A stretch of 64,000 nucleotides of DNA from Gari tellinella (GCA_922989275.2 OV277868.1:53070216-53134215); one strand, 5' to 3'. Shown: positions 10,975 through 22,833, counted from the stretch's first letter. Numbers and translations: made by a program. Notes: a model not told the origin generated them from the letters alone.

Positions 10975-11640
10975 TTATATTATTATTATATACCATATTC
11001 ATATAATATACAGCACTTTTTTCATACATAATCATACGTTCAAAAGTGCTGTACAATTATAAAAACACAAATAAAACATGAAATGAGAGTAACAATTAAA
11101 ATAAACATTCCATAAGAACCTACAGATTAAAGCATAGTCATTGCGTTATAAAAAACAAAATCATTAAAACAAGCATAACTACAGATAAAGATGGCATATT
11201 GGCAGTTATATAAAAAAAATATAATTCTGTCTAGAATAAAATATATTTCCACATATGAACAGTCAATATGACATTTATTGTCCATGTATTTGCACGAAGA
11301 AGTGTGTTTTCAATGATCTTTTATCCATTCTTCAAACATTGTACCGATCGATAAAACAGACATTTTAGAAATAGATAAAAATCACTATTTTTTTGCCTTC
11401 AGTCTTTTTATAATTTGACTCATTTTAAAGTTGATTTTCCAATTTTTATAACCTTGGTAATAATATTTAAAGTAACTCCATAATGTATCATGTTTATTGT
11501 GAGTGTAGTTGTTTGTCTTTTCTCGCTCTGTAGGTACATTTAAATAATTTCATGTGAAGCGCTTTTGCACGCACAACTCATTTTTGAAAAGAGCGCTATA
11601 TAAATCGGGTATAGTAATAATACTTATAATATTAAAAAGT
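10975..11640. other. AT-rich, probable LINE 3' remnants
   Basis: A short hairpin ACAGCACTTTT/AAAAGTGCTGT lies at about 11016-11053. AAGAGCGCTATATAAAT followed by TAATAATAC at about 11598-11632 looks like a retroelement 3' end. No coding sequence. Confidence 0.35.
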
Positions 11641-11730
11641 AAAAGGTAAGCGTTTTGAATGACTATTTAATATAGGGATTCCTTAAAAGTTAAATGATAT
11701 ACATATACAGTAATATATACAGGAGAATGG

Positions 11731-11925
11731 GCGATTTAAAGAAGGAGAGTATTTCAAAAAACTAAGATCTTTATTTCTTTATTAATTAAACCCTATGGTG
11801 TTACCAATAATAGTTTCTTCGAGACGATTCGAATGAATAATTACTCCATAGTACTTGGTGCTGAAATGAATGGAAAATGTTGGATTTTTTCGGGTTACTC
11901 CCTCTTACATGTATCTTGAGCCCAG
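11731..11925. mobile_element. Family F MITE, decayed inverted copy
   Basis: It retains GAGAGTATTTCAAAAA at the left, half of the P4 palindrome (TTCTTCGAGACGATTCGAAT), and TTACTCCCTCTTACATG at the right, matching 7464-7655 in inverse orientation. Confidence 0.5.
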
Positions 11926-12128
11926 ACCCAGCGCTTTTAAAGCGTTTGACTTCAGTCTGAGTACGTTATCAAACATTTAATTGGTCATATTTGAGCCTAG
12001 GTTCTAATCTGGTCAATCGGATGCTTGATAACGATTTCAGACTTAATTCAAATACTGTAAAAGCATGTACCTTGGATAATGTGGTTTTTTATCAACGGAT
12101 CTCGGCTTAAAGATAGGACGTCAATTTA

Positions 12129-12190
12129 AAACAGTTTGAATATAGATCAAAACGCATAAGAAATTGGCGTCTGAGCAGGCTCCAAACTGT
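12129..12190. repeat. Decayed P1 palindrome
   Basis: AAACAGTTTGAATATAGATC pairs loosely with GAGCAGGCTCCAAACTGT. Confidence 0.45.
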
Positions 12191-12344
12191 GTAATACTTA
12201 GACTGAGAAAAAACCTTCAACATTTTAAAACTTCTATACTTTCTTTCACTGCATTGCGATTTTTTTGTTTTTGAAATGTTCTTAAATGTAAAGAATAACG
12301 TGTTCTTACTGCAGCAAATCTAATAAAAAAAAACTTAACGAGTA

Positions 12345-12440
12345 AAGACCCAAATAAATGAATGTATGCTAAAACAATTATAAAAATTGCAAACCATTTG
12401 GAGCCAGATCAAATGCCGGGTAAATAACTCTGCTTCTCAG
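12345..12440. repeat. Family A fragment
   Basis: TGCTAAAACAATTATAAAAA followed by AACCATTTGGAGCCAGATCA is the inner part of family A with one palindrome arm. Confidence 0.45.
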
Positions 12441-12606
12441 ATTAAAATGGGTTGTCTATTTTTTTAAGATGTTACGTTTGACATTTTATTTTATTGCGTT
12501 ACCGATTAGTTTCTTTTAAAAAATAAAATATAACGTCTTATCCACTGCAATCAATTACAAGAATATTGTTACCGTAAAATATAAATAAATACAAAAAATA
12601 TATATA

Positions 12607-12812
12607 CAGTAAAACCTCTCTATTACGACCACTAAGTTTTGTTAATTATTAGGGTGTTTACGATAGGTGACCGCTTAAAGCAAGGTGATAGTGAAACAGA
12701 AAGCTCCTATAGGAGCTTTCTGTTTCACTGTCACCTTGCTTTAAGCTGCCACCTGTCTATTATACACTTAATTAGCCTTCCTTTTAGTGGTCGTAATAGC
12801 GAGGTTTTACTG
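12607..12812. mobile_element. Family C MITE, intact reference copy (TA target, P3 core)
   Basis: TIR CAGTAAAACCTCTCTATTAC pairs with AATAGCGAGGTTTTACTG, with TA on both sides. The core at 12673-12745 is a near-perfect 73-bp palindrome, arm GCTTAAAGCAAGGTGATAGT, centred on CTCCTATAGGAG. P3 resembles P2 of families B and E position by position, so the two palindromes appear to be homologous. Confidence 0.9.
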
Positions 12813-12949
12813 TAATAGATATATTCTACCTTCTGCTATCCCACCACTGTGTGTGTTTGATCGAACTTCTCGAATGTACAAATCATATAGGCTGAGTGAT
12901 TTAACGATTGAATGCAACGATGCTTAATGCAACATTGTCTTGCATCTTT

Positions 12950-13013
12950 AAACAGTTTGAATAAAGATCAGACGCCGGTGAAATCGGCCTCTGATCAGGA
13001 TCCATAGAGTTTG
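12950..13013. repeat. P1 palindrome, partly decayed
   Basis: AAACAGTTTGAATAAAGATC and GATCAGGATCCATAGAGTTT flank GACGCCGGTGAAATCGGCCTC. Confidence 0.6.
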
Positions 13014-13092
13014 AAAACCATACGGATGAATTTTTTAGCTCAAATTGACATTGACATTGCCATTTATAACAATATTTGAATGATATATTTGA

Positions 13093-13690
13093 GCAGTGCA
13101 TTATTTAAAGGGATAAGGATCCAATAGTTGAATATTGATCGATCATGGATTTTGTGTGGTAGGACAAAGATCAAAGGATATTTAGGTGTGTGCATTTCAT
13201 TTTACAGTCAATCTTGTACAAAGCGACCATTCACTAGAATAACCACGAAAACCTTTAATACAAGTACAGTCGAACTTCGATATCTCGAACTCGGTTATGT
13301 CACATTGCTTAGCCACGTTTTAACTTTGAACTACGGGTATGCTCGACTTAACCGAACATGAAATAATGTCATTCATGTGTTGAAATATCGGTAAGTTTGA
13401 GTTAAACGAGTTCGAGATTGCGAAGTTCGACTGTAGTTGTAGTCGCTGAATTCAATATAAACATAATGCAGAAAGCTCCGATATATAGGAACTTCCTGAT
13501 TAATATTTATCCTGTTGTTTCATTCAAAATAAACAGATAACAGAACGCACCTATAGGAACATTTCATTACATTCATATTGCAGTAACCAGTCACCTGTCA
13601 TTAGAAATCACTACGTGACTTATATGAACGAAGCTTAATACAATACTATTAATATCATATTACTAATGAAATCCCACAATAAGACAGCTG
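13093..13690 (+). repeat. ~600-bp inverted repeat, left arm
   Basis: The whole arm returns inverted at 15577-16191, for example AAGGATCCAATAGTTGAATA and TTAAGCTTCGTTCATATAAG on the other strand. It includes a family G MITE (13267-13435). By eye identity is about 90 percent. The inner end falls exactly where a truncated family D element begins. Confidence 0.8.
13267..13435. mobile_element. Family G MITE (pogo-type ends), copy 1
   Basis: CAGTCGAACTTCGATATCTC pairs with GAGATTGCGAAGTTCGACTG, with TA outside. The same ends begin the Tigger/pogo element at 25811, so the Tigger transposase is a plausible mobiliser. Confidence 0.8.
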
Positions 13691-13875
13691 TTCTATCAAA
13701 ATATCCAGTTATATATAATTTTGAGAAAAATTGCAGACGACAATTTTAAGCAGACAATTTTGCAGCAGTGAAAACGTTAGACATAACTGTCTTGTTTAGG
13801 ACATTGCAGAAAGGGTCCTTGTAATTGTAAGGAGGGAGTCGTTGTTTAGAGGGCCGTTGTAGGGAGGGAACACTG
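13691..13875. mobile_element. Family D MITE, right half only
   Basis: It matches 3205-3391 and 5745-5922 through to GTAGGGAGGGAACACTG. The left half and palindrome are missing at the boundary with the inverted-repeat arm. Confidence 0.65.
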
Positions 13876-13910
13876 TTTGTTGATTTCTTTCATTTACTAT
13901 TAGATAGATA

Positions 13911-14156
13911 CAGCGGAGAATCTGTTATTCTTTCCCGTTTAAACGCAAACGTACGCAAACGCAAAGCACTAAAACGTAGAAAAGAACAATTTTTGGACAA
14001 TTCTGATAATTCTTGTTTATCTTGGTGGCAAACAGTTTGGAGCCTGATCAGACGCCGGTTTACCCGGCGTCTGATCTGGCTCCAAATTGTTTGCACTGCA
14101 AATGATAGTTTTAGCGTAAACGCGTTTATTGGGAAAGAATAACAGATTCTCCACTG
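13911..14156. mobile_element. Family A MITE, copy 5
   Basis: Complete, with TA duplication and P1 core at about 14027-14094. The first TIR has one change (CAGCGGAGAATCTG). Confidence 0.9.
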
Positions 14157-14703
14157 TATGAATAAATAGAAACGAACTTTTATGGTTCATGCATTGTTAC
14201 CTGTGGCGTGCAAAACGAGCATTTATGGTTTATAACTTGTGAAACCCCGTCACTAAGTACCGTTTATCAAAGTGGGTCTGTCTCTAGTGTACAAAGCAAT
14301 TGAATTATTTAACCCATTTCTCCATAAATACTCATTTCAAGTTACGCCTTTCAATTGTTCCTCTTTCGAAGGAAAGAATTCCACTTATACACACCATAAG
14401 GGCATTTTCTACATAATAGCTGCTACATGTAGCAGATGGGAACTTAACCCATTCACTCCCAACTTGTTCGTGATATTTTTACCCCTTCATCGTTTCATTG
14501 TCGTCTGCTTCAATTTTGTTCTCTGCAATATCGTTTAAACGTTAAAAAAACAAACCAGTATGACTGAAGACACGATTAAATAAGTTTGAAAGTAAGGGAG
14601 AATGCGCCTTACCCCTCTGAACTCTCGTCACGCATACATGTATCTATGCACGTCCTTTGTAAACAGTGTAATTTGTCATATGCAAACGATGAAGACTGAG
14701 GTA
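14157..14703. other. Spacer with one family I-like terminus
   Basis: At 14450-14470, TTAACCCATTCACTCCCAAC looks like a TTAA-MITE terminus, followed by TTTTACCCCTTCATCGTTTC, which is shared with 63766. No coding sequence. Confidence 0.4.
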
Positions 14704-14944
14704 CTGTGGAGAATACGTTATTCTTTCCCGTTTAAACGCAAACGAAACGCAAAATACTAAAATGTAGAAAAGGACAATGTTTTGACAATTCAGACCTTTC
14801 ATTTTTGTCAGAGTGACAAACAGTTTGGAGCCAGATCAGACGCCGGGTTACTTGACGTCTAATCAGGCTCAAAACTGTTTGCACTGGGAATAATAGTTTG
14901 AGCGTAAACGCGTTTATTTGGAAAGGATTACGTTTTCTCCACTG
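14704..14944. mobile_element. Family A MITE, copy 6 (second TIR subfamily)
   Basis: The ends read GAGAATACGTTATTC and GATTACGTTTTCTC, i.e. the AACG version of the TIR shared with 51006 and 59666. The P1 core at about 14818-14882 has several mismatches. Confidence 0.8.
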
Positions 14945-15576
14945 TAAGAAGGCTCCTACAAGCGGCCTGTGATCAAGGTTTATTGCAATACACTGACAAT
15001 AACATCCCTCAATAGTTAAAATGGACTTGGATAGAGACTGGAATTGTTCATTTGAAGTTTCAGGGAGGGAATTGTTTAGGCGTATTTCACTTCGCTTTCA
15101 GTCTGCTTGATAAAGGCAATGAAGTTAAGCAAAGAGATATATATATACGTCGTAGTATAAGATTCTAAAGAAACGCACATTAGGGCTTTTGACCTAGATA
15201 AAGATAGACCTAACATTAAACCTGTTAAAAGCTGCCACATTTCTTAAAGACATCTCCTGACGACCTTTCGATCATAACGCCTTGCCAGACAGTTTCCTTG
15301 CAAAAAGCATGGGCATTGTAAACATGTCGGTAGCAAAGAACCATTGAAGCTTCTCATGTGAGACCCGACCTATATATTTGATAGTTTGGTTAGAAATAAC
15401 CATTGAAAATCACTAGAGCATGATTAAACTCTGGGTCTCACCAGGTAAACTGAGATTTGTATAGGTTGTGCTGCATGCAAGTCAAATTCACACTTACCGA
15501 GACAATGGGAGGTTAGTCCATCAATTGACTGAGGAAAAGTTTTTAAACACCGCTAACGATTCTTCTTTGTAGCGGT
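14945..15576. other. No gene recognised
   Basis: Nothing supported. Confidence 0.4.
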
Positions 15577-16191
15577 CTTATTGTGGAATTCCATTAGTAA
15601 CATGATATAAAAAGTATTGTATTAAGCTTCGTTCATATAAGTCACGTAGAGATTTCTAATGACAGGTGACTGATTAATGCAATATAAATGTAATGCAATG
15701 TTCCTATAGGTGCGTTCTGCAATCTGTTTATTTTGAATAAAACAACAGGATAAATATAATACAGGAAGTTCCTATATATCGAAGCTCTCTGCATTATGTT
15801 GATAGTGAATTCAGCGACTACAACTACAGTCGAACTTCGCTATCTCAAACTCGCTTAACTCGAACTAACCGATATTTCAACACATGAATTATATTATTTC
15901 ATGTTCGGTTAAGTCAAACATACCCGTATTTCAAAATAAAAGCGTGGCTAAGCCCCGTTTAACTTTGAACTACGGGTATGTTTGACATAACCGAGTTCGA
16001 GATATCGAAGTTCGACTGTACTTGTATGAAAGGTTTCCGTGGTTATTCTAGTGAATGGTCGCTTTGTACAAGATTGACTGTAAAATGAAATGCACACACC
16101 TAAATATCCTTTGATCTTTGACCTACCACACAAAATCCATGATCGATTATATTCAACTATTGAATCCTTATTCCTTTAAATAATGCCCTGC
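15577..16191 (-). repeat. ~600-bp inverted repeat, right arm
   Basis: Reverse complement of 13093-13690. The enclosed family G MITE (15827-16018) is about 24 bp longer than in the left arm, so the arms have diverged by indels. Confidence 0.8.
15827..16018. mobile_element. Family G MITE, copy 2
   Basis: CAGTCGAACTTCGCTATCTC is inverted at GATATCGAAGTTCGACTG. An inner hairpin around CATACCCGTA...TACGGGTATG is present. Confidence 0.8.
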
Positions 16192-16202
16192 TTAAAGATA
16201 TC

Positions 16203-16312
16203 ATGATAAGGATAAGGATCCAATAGTTGAATATGATCGATCATGGATTCTGTGTGGTAGGTCAAAGATCAAAGGATATTTAGGTGCGTGCATTTCATTT
16301 TACAGTCAATTT
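16203..16312 (+). repeat. Third, partial copy of the inverted-repeat arm end
   Basis: GATAAGGATCCAATAGTTGA and the next ~90 bp repeat 13112-13210 in the same orientation. The right arm is therefore followed at once by a head-to-head partial copy. Confidence 0.75.
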
Positions 16313-16379
16313 TGGACGGATAGCTGCATTTATTGGGCGTACTGTACAGTAGAAAATAAAGTCATGGTTCTTTTCCGAT

Positions 16380-16545
16380 TGCGCAAACGCAATGCACTAA
16401 ACTGTAGAAAACTACTTTTACAAATTTCTTACTATCTTTCTAATAAGACTGGAAAACAGGTTTGAGCCTAGTCAGACGCCGGGTTACCCGGCGTCTGATC
16501 TGGCTCTAACCTGGTTGCAATGGAAGTAATAGTTTTAACGTATCA
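16380..16545. mobile_element. Family A MITE with eroded ends
   Basis: It keeps GCGCAAACGCAATGCACTAA, a P1 core (16453-16518) centred on GGGTTACCC, and AATAGTTTTAACGTA. Both TIRs are lost. Confidence 0.6.
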
Positions 16546-16875
16546 GTAAAATTAGCGCAGCGGTCTCGTACTGCATGAGAAGCATGCTTATCTCAAGAAG
16601 GAAAGTGTAAGAATATAATTATGTCCGATGCTACCCTGAAACTTAAAAAAATTGCCATTATAAACTATGTTGTTCTTAAAATAACTCGGCCATGTCAGAA
16701 AAATCGGATAATAATTCTGCAACACGTGCACGTACGACCATACAAATCCAAACAAGTGAAGAAGTACAAGTTATTTCAAATTAAAGCGAGTTTCAACATA
16801 CAGTCGTCAAGCTTTTCAACTTATCATGAGAACTTAAACCTTCGATCAATTGCAAACAATTATGATGATATTTAA

Positions 16876-17401
16876 AGAGGCTCGCAACCGGATCAAGCAT
16901 TAAAAATAGTAATTTGTAAATATATGTCAAATGCTTATATAAATGGGTAAAATTTAGTTTATGATAATAAATTCTGTTAAAAAATGCATTTCCAAAAAAA
17001 AAAAAAGAAGAGGCTCTGGTGGGATTCGAACCCGTGACCATCCATGCGGAGACAAAAATGAAAAATGAGGCATCGCCTTTACGCCCTCGGCTACGGACGC
17101 TCTCTATATATATGGTAGCGAATTAACGTACTTCAATGATAGCTATTAATAGAACATTATTCGGCTCGGGTTTATGTCTGACCCCGTGTAGAGAAGCAAC
17201 AACAACAACTATACCGTTAGCTAACGCTATGGAAAAACGATGGAAAATATCTAAAAAACTAAGATTCGGTGACGATTCTTGAGACGTTTTTTGGACTGAT
17301 CATATTTTTTTAATGTCAAAAGCCAAATAATGCCACAAATTTGCTTTTATTTGAGTATTTTATTTTATTTTGACAAGAACACCATCCGGTTGCAAGTCCC
17401 T
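16876..17401. mobile_element. Family S element, copy 2, with Leu/Ser-like tRNA unit
   Basis: TIR AGAGGCTCGCAACCGGAT lies inside TTAA (16872-16875, 17402-17405). On minus, 17100-17013 reads as a tRNA-like unit with A box TAGCCGAGGGCG-AAAGG, a long variable region and B box GGTTCGAATCC. The acceptor strands GCGTCCG and CCAGAGC pair only in part, so function is doubtful. The rest of the element is shared with 6849 and 39177. Confidence 0.85.
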
Positions 17402-18016
17402 TTAATAAGCAATAGCACTGGTAAGAACTTGTTTTAGGCATGAGTAAGGTAGCAATAATGAGTAAGCTTATATACACGGGAAACGTTTCAAATATTTACT
17501 TCTTTTCTTTCACGGCGTAGACGGAAAATCATAAATAATTATGACACTTTTTAAAAAAACTTGAAAAAAAACTTGACCACACCAAGTTATTCTTACATGC
17601 AATAGAATGTATTTATTTTTATATTTATATCTTTATTTAAGTCTCATCTGTGTACATACATAAATATTAACAAACATCATATATACAGAAACTATGGCGT
17701 ACACAGCCATTCTTACTAAGAATTATAGGAGACTATCACCGATCAAATATCATAGAATTGATTCAATTCATTAATGACTATTACAATTTATATACATAAG
17801 TAAGACCATGTGCATGCTGCTAATCGATGTATTAAAATCTGCTTTAAGAAAAAAGGTTGTGAAAATTTGAAAATGAAAACGTACACTACAGCGTATTTTT
17901 AAGAAACGATGTAAAAAAGCCGTTATCATCTTTGATCAGATCAAAGATGAACTGATTAGCAGCAAGCACATGTGATAGGTAAAACGTTAATCTATAAAGA
18001 ATAAAAATAATATGCA

Positions 18017-21000
18017 TTACTTACATAAAAGTTGGGTTCTTCTTTTTAAAATATTAAAACAGGTTTTGGCACATATACGTATTAGACTGGGATGGGTAAA
18101 TAAAACCTTTAGCTGATCAAGTTTATTAAAATTCATAAAGTCAACAGATGCATTAGAAGCTTTAAGAAGTAAATCTGTTCTAAAATCCTTATACATAGGG
18201 CAGTCTAAAATTACATGTGCCTCGTCCTCGACAACAGTTTTACAAAATGGGCATTTGCGATCTTCTTCAGCCATATTTTCATATCTTCCTGTCTCGATAC
18301 GTATAGGGGCAACCCCGCATCTAAATTTGCAGAAAGCTGACCTATGACTTGGTGGTAATATGACAAGGCAATATTTTTCAACATCATAATTTTGTTTAAA
18401 AACTCTGTAAGTTCTCAGTTTGTTTCTCCCTCTTCCAGAAATGGCAGTGGTCCTATTTATTGTTCTAGTCCAGGTTGTTTTGAAATCAGACATTGTGGAT
18501 TGTTTTACATTTTCTACCAAAGTTTTCTTACAAATTCTAACTTCAATGTTGCTAAAAGTAGTTAAATCAAGATCAGAAAGTTTTGATTTCATGTTATAAA
18601 ACCAGTTTCTACAAGAAGCAGATGCTTTCTTGTTGGCCCACAGAGCAATGCGTTTGTTTAGCCGATCACAGTGCAAACGAGAGAGTCTGCACCAGCAATT
18701 AGCTAGACAACCCCATTGCTTTACTATTGGAGGTTCCCATGCCATTTCACCATACACAGCGGCATTTGGCGTATATTTACCTACGCCTAAGAAATACCGC
18801 ATAGCCTTAGTCTGAACAGCGTTGATACAGGTATATTCCTTATTTCCCCAAATAGGGGCACTATAGTTAATAACTGGCCAAACGATTGAATCGTATAATT
18901 TGGAGAAAACATTAAAGGGCACTCCACCTAGTAATTTACAGCGAGAAATCAAAAGACCTAACGCTCGATTTGCGCTTTGTGCGACTGATTTAGCAGTTGT
19001 GTTGAAATCTAAGTGTTCATTCAACACAACTCCTAAATACTTATACCTGTCAACAGTTTTCAGAATAGAGTTTCCACATTTAAAAACATATGTAGACTTG
19101 TTTAATGCATTTGGACGAAAATGAACAATATTACTTTTACTTTCATTAACAGTCATACTATTAAGGCCACACCAAATATTTAGGTTATCTAAAAGAGACT
19201 GGAGATCATTACTATTTTCCGCAAGGAGTACTATGTCATCAGCATAACAGAAGACACAAACATTTTCGTCTCCAACTTGAATACCAATATCCAAAGACTT
19301 CAAAAAAGTAATTAAGTCATTAATGTATAAATTAAAAAGGATCGGGGAGAGAATACAGCCTTGCCTTAATCCACATTTAATATTGAACCATTCTGTACTA
19401 TAAGAACCAAGCCTTATACTAGCAGTAACTGTGGTATATAAAGATTTAATAGCTTTAATCATCTTACCCCCTATTCCAGAGTCTATCAGTTTTTGCCAAA
19501 GTTTTTCTCTGTTGATCATATCATAAGCTTTCCGAAAATCAATAAAAGCACAAAAAGTAGGTTTCTTCTGCTTTTTCCGAGTTTCGATAATATTAGTCAA
19601 AGATAAAATTTGATCCACCGTACTTCTTTCTTTTCGGAATCCATTTTGCTCTTCAACAATTTTGCCGTTTGTCTCAGCCCAAGTATTCAATCTTAAATTC
19701 AAAATACTAGTATAAATTTTGTAAATGGCAGAAGCCAGAGAAATTCCACAATAAGAAAGAGGGTCTCGAGGGTCAGCACTGGAAGACTTAGGAATAGGAT
19801 TAATAATTGTTTTACCCCAGATATCAGGTATTTTTCCAGTTGTAAAACAGACATTAAAAAGTGAATGTAGAAATAACGAAGCTGTATCGTTTAATAATAC
19901 TTCAGCTGGGAAGCAGTCTAACCCGGTCGCTTTACCCTTATTTGCATTTTCTAAAGCTTTTTGAACTTCAAAAATACTAATATTATCATTAAAATCTGGC
20001 CAGTCACATTCTATGGAGTCGCTAGAATGCGAATCACTATTAGAAAAAGCAGCGTCGGCATTGAACAAATTACTAAAATCCATTCTCCACTTAGATAAGA
20101 CATCTGTTAAATTCGAAGAAATTGTACCATTATCAAGTTTTACCTCAAGCGGAATTTTATGTTTTTTTACTATGCCCAACGCCAATTTTCCCAAATGACT
20201 TCCAAAAATTAGTTTGATCTACATCACATTCTTTCAGTAAATTATCCTGCAAGTTATACCAGTGGTGACGTTTAGCTCTTTGAACTTCCCGGTCAAAATA
20301 TTTTCGTTTATTTAAAAATTCTTGTTTACCTGCTTTCTTTTGTGCTGCTGAGCGACATTTAACCCAACGACGCTCAGCCGCACAAACGTCAGCCCAAATA
20401 TTTGTCAAATTCTCATTCCACCAACATTTTCCAGGTTTAAATTTCTTATTTCCTTGCAGTTTAATTGTTTTATGAGGAATACAGTTATACATATTTTCCG
20501 TTAAAATATTGCAGAATTCAGCATAGCAGTTATTTATATCATTCTGTGTTCTAAAACCTTGTTCAAGAGAGTCAATTGTTACAATTACATGATTAAGTGT
20601 CTCATGATTAGAGAGAAAGTCAACCGGAATAGAAGTTAAATCGAATTTATCAAATTGTTTCGCGCTAGATCCTTTTGCGACATCCGTTGCTACCGCATCA
20701 CTTAAACCTATATGGCTGCTTATATCAATCGACCATATAAGAAATGAGTGATCCGGAATATTTGTTGCAGATAAAAGGTCTCGATTTCCAGTCTGATTGA
20801 TGAGTTCTGCAGTTCTTACAACGGAGAATTCATTGAAACATGACAGGTCTGCATGGTTTACAACGCAGTAGTCAACAACAGATAAACCCTTTGTCGACAC
20901 TGAAGTAAAGTCGTTATTAACACAATTACGACCGTTTAACATACACATATTTGCATTAATAAAAAAAATCTAAAAATAGATCACCATACAAGTTTGATTT

Positions 21001-21543
21001 AAAATCTATAACCACTCTTTCAGGTACAATATCAATACCAGAAATAAAATCTTCTGCATCGCCACATCGGCTGTTAAAATCACCACATATGTAAACCATG
21101 CCTTCATTCTGCCATTTGTATAAATCAGTCAATAAATTATCAAAGAAAACATTAACATCAATGTGCCTAGAAGAGTTCTCAGGTGGCAAATAACAAACAC
21201 AGGGTAATAATACAAATTGTTCAGTTTTGTGTTGCATTTTTAGCCATAAAATGCCTTCAAAAGAACTTTCTAAAATCGAGACATCGAAATCTTTAAGTAA
21301 ACTGCTTTTAACAAAAAAGCCAACTCCACCGGAACCTTTTCTAGCATTGACGTGAATATTAGTACGATTCAGGCCATAAAAGATATAATTTTCTAAATAT
21401 AAAGTAGATTCATTCAATAAATGAGTTTCAGCGACCCCAATGATATCACAGTCAGTATGAGTAACACAAGAGGCACGTAAATTATAATTATCAGAGTTTA
21501 CATCAGTACACCATCCCCGGACATTCCAAAACCCCGCCGTCAG
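18017..21543 (-). pseudogene. LINE ORF2: APE endonuclease and reverse transcriptase, two frameshifts
   Basis: ORF2 encodes the endonuclease that nicks the target and the RT that copies element RNA there. Reading starts directly after the ORF1 stop, in the same frame: CTG ACG GCG GGG TTT TGG, giving FWNVRGWCTD. Endonuclease landmarks are AETHL, GDFNSR and PDHSF. The RT has GFRKERSTVDQI, FIDFRKAYD, GLRQGCILSP and the YADD catalytic box at 19235-19246. The C-terminus has CPFC...HVILDC. Two single-base shifts interrupt it: an A8 run at 20961-20968 and a T7 run at 20162-20168 (plus-strand bases). The RT part alone is a 725-codon open frame. No ATG precedes the endonuclease; the first is at 21417, inside the domain. 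Confidence 0.85.
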
Positions 21544-22404
21544 TTACCGACGACGGTGTTGTGTATGGCCGCGGCGGGAATTGTCGTAACTACCACGACG
21601 ATTTCCGTAAGATCCTCGACCGTGATTGGTCTGCACTGTCTGCCATTCATCATTTCGCTGTCTGTCACGTGTAATGTCACGATAACTGTCACGATTGTTT
21701 TCTCGGTTATCGTTGCGAAGATTGTCACGATTATGAGCATTGTCGTTCTCACGGCCAACATGCACAATGCGTGTACCCCGAAGGGCGAGATTCTGATCAC
21801 GTAATGCACTTAAAATAGTACGGAAATTATTGCTCATAATTCTATCTGGTATAGAGAGATCATGGTCCATAAAAACAGTATTGTACTGGCGGCTGTTTTT
21901 CAGGTCTTTTTTACTTTGCATAATTTTACGCTTGTCATCATGGCAACCGAAACTTGCGATAACGACACCAGGTTTGGAGTCGCTATACGCTCGTTTACGG
22001 TCTGCCGACACACATCTGACGTCTTTCACTCGTAAACCGTCTTTGATTAGGGCGTTTACTTTGCTGGTCACGTTTTCGTTGATTGTTAACGGTAGCCCCC
22101 TGATGACTACGTTAAGAGACTTGTCAGGCTGGGATGTTGATGAGCCTGACGCTGGACCTGCAGATGCCTGGGCTGTAGATATACTCTGCAGTTTGGTGTT
22201 GATATCAGCATTGTCAGCTGTTACCTCAGCTTTTAACGAGTCTTTAAATGTTTCCAGTCTGCTATCTACATCCTTTCGTAGCTTGGACATCTCGTTATTT
22301 ACTCGCTTGTCAAGAAGCTGAGCAACCTTGTTAGCGATACGTTGTTCTATGCCTGACTCAAGCTTCCCCAAACGCTCATCAAGGGCTGAGAACATCATGT
22401 GCAT
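21544..22404 (-). CDS. LINE ORF1 protein (coiled coil, RRM-like, basic tail)
   Basis: This is a 286-residue frame. Residues 1-90 are rich in heptads (LDERLGKLESGIEQRI) and should form a coiled coil. Residues about 95-215 contain NVVIRGLPL and PGVVIASFGCHDDK, typical of the RRM-like fold of L1/CR1-group ORF1 proteins that coat element RNA. The tail (about 220-286) is very rich in Arg, Asn and Asp, with RGSYGNRRGSYDN, and probably binds RNA. The frame ends TAA at 21546-21544 and ORF2 follows at once in frame. The frame is uninterrupted. Confidence 0.8.
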   Translation of the reverse strand: MHMMFSALDERLGKLESGIEQRIANKVAQLLDKRVNNEMSKLRKDVDSRLETFKDSLKAEVTADNADINTKLQSISTAQASAGPASGSSTSQPDKSLNVVIRGLPLTINENVTSKVNALIKDGLRVKDVRCVSADRKRAYSDSKPGVVIASFGCHDDKRKIMQSKKDLKNSRQYNTVFMDHDLSIPDRIMSNNFRTILSALRDQNLALRGTRIVHVGRENDNAHNRDNLRNDNRENNRDSYRDITRDRQRNDEWQTVQTNHGRGSYGNRRGSYDNSRRGHTQHRRR

Positions 22405-22593
22405 ATCTGCGGAAAGAAAAAACGAGGCATAAATGACTTCCAGACAGAGCCTGCTAGATGAGCCTTTTAAACAAAACCTAGTTTAACTTTATTGCTTCTT
22501 TATTTACACAAAAAGTGTACTGAATCACATTTCGTTAATTATCAACGCACGGGCGTAGACAGTCTGCTCAAGGATATCGCTTGATTATTAATA

Positions 22594-22833
22594 CAGTGCT
22601 CGCTCCCTACAACGACCCTCTCAACAACGAACCCCTCCTTACAACGATCCTTGCTGCAGTTCCCCCAAACAATATAATTGTATTAAACGCTTGCACTGCA
22701 ACAATATCGTCTTTTGAAAATTGTCGTTTGCTGTTTCTCAACGTTACATATTTGTGGACATTTTGACTGAAGAAATTTAATGACGAGTGGCAAACAGTTT
22801 GAATCCAGATCAGACGCCGCGTTGACGACGACG
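22594..22833. mobile_element. Family D MITE, copy 4, broken inside P1
   Basis: CAGTGCTCGCTCCCTACAAC begins the copy. It ends within the first palindrome arm (AAACAGTTTGAATCCAGATC, then GACGCCGCGTTGACGACGA). Confidence 0.7.

Larger units (their letters stand above)
17590..22480 (-). mobile_element. Near-complete APE-type LINE, copy 1
   Basis: On minus it has ORF1 (22404-21544), ORF2 with endonuclease and reverse transcriptase (21543-18017), then a 3' region ending in GATGAGACTTAAATAAAGAT. The second copy (22990-24895) shares the 3' end motif GATGAGACT-AATAAAG. The RT and C-terminal Zn-knuckle resemble I/Nimb/Jockey-group LINEs, but the clade is not settled. The exact 5' end and target duplication were not found. 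Confidence 0.8.

Noticed and set aside
12673..12745. Hairpins as transcription terminators or microRNA genes
   Set aside because: Perfect DNA palindromes inside MITEs, with no T-run or gene context. MicroRNA precursors have imperfect arms and larger loops. Small RNA data would be needed.
5212..14094. Regularly recurring palindromes as a CRISPR array
   Set aside because: Spacing is kilobases, copies sit in transposons with their own ends, and the DNA is eukaryotic.
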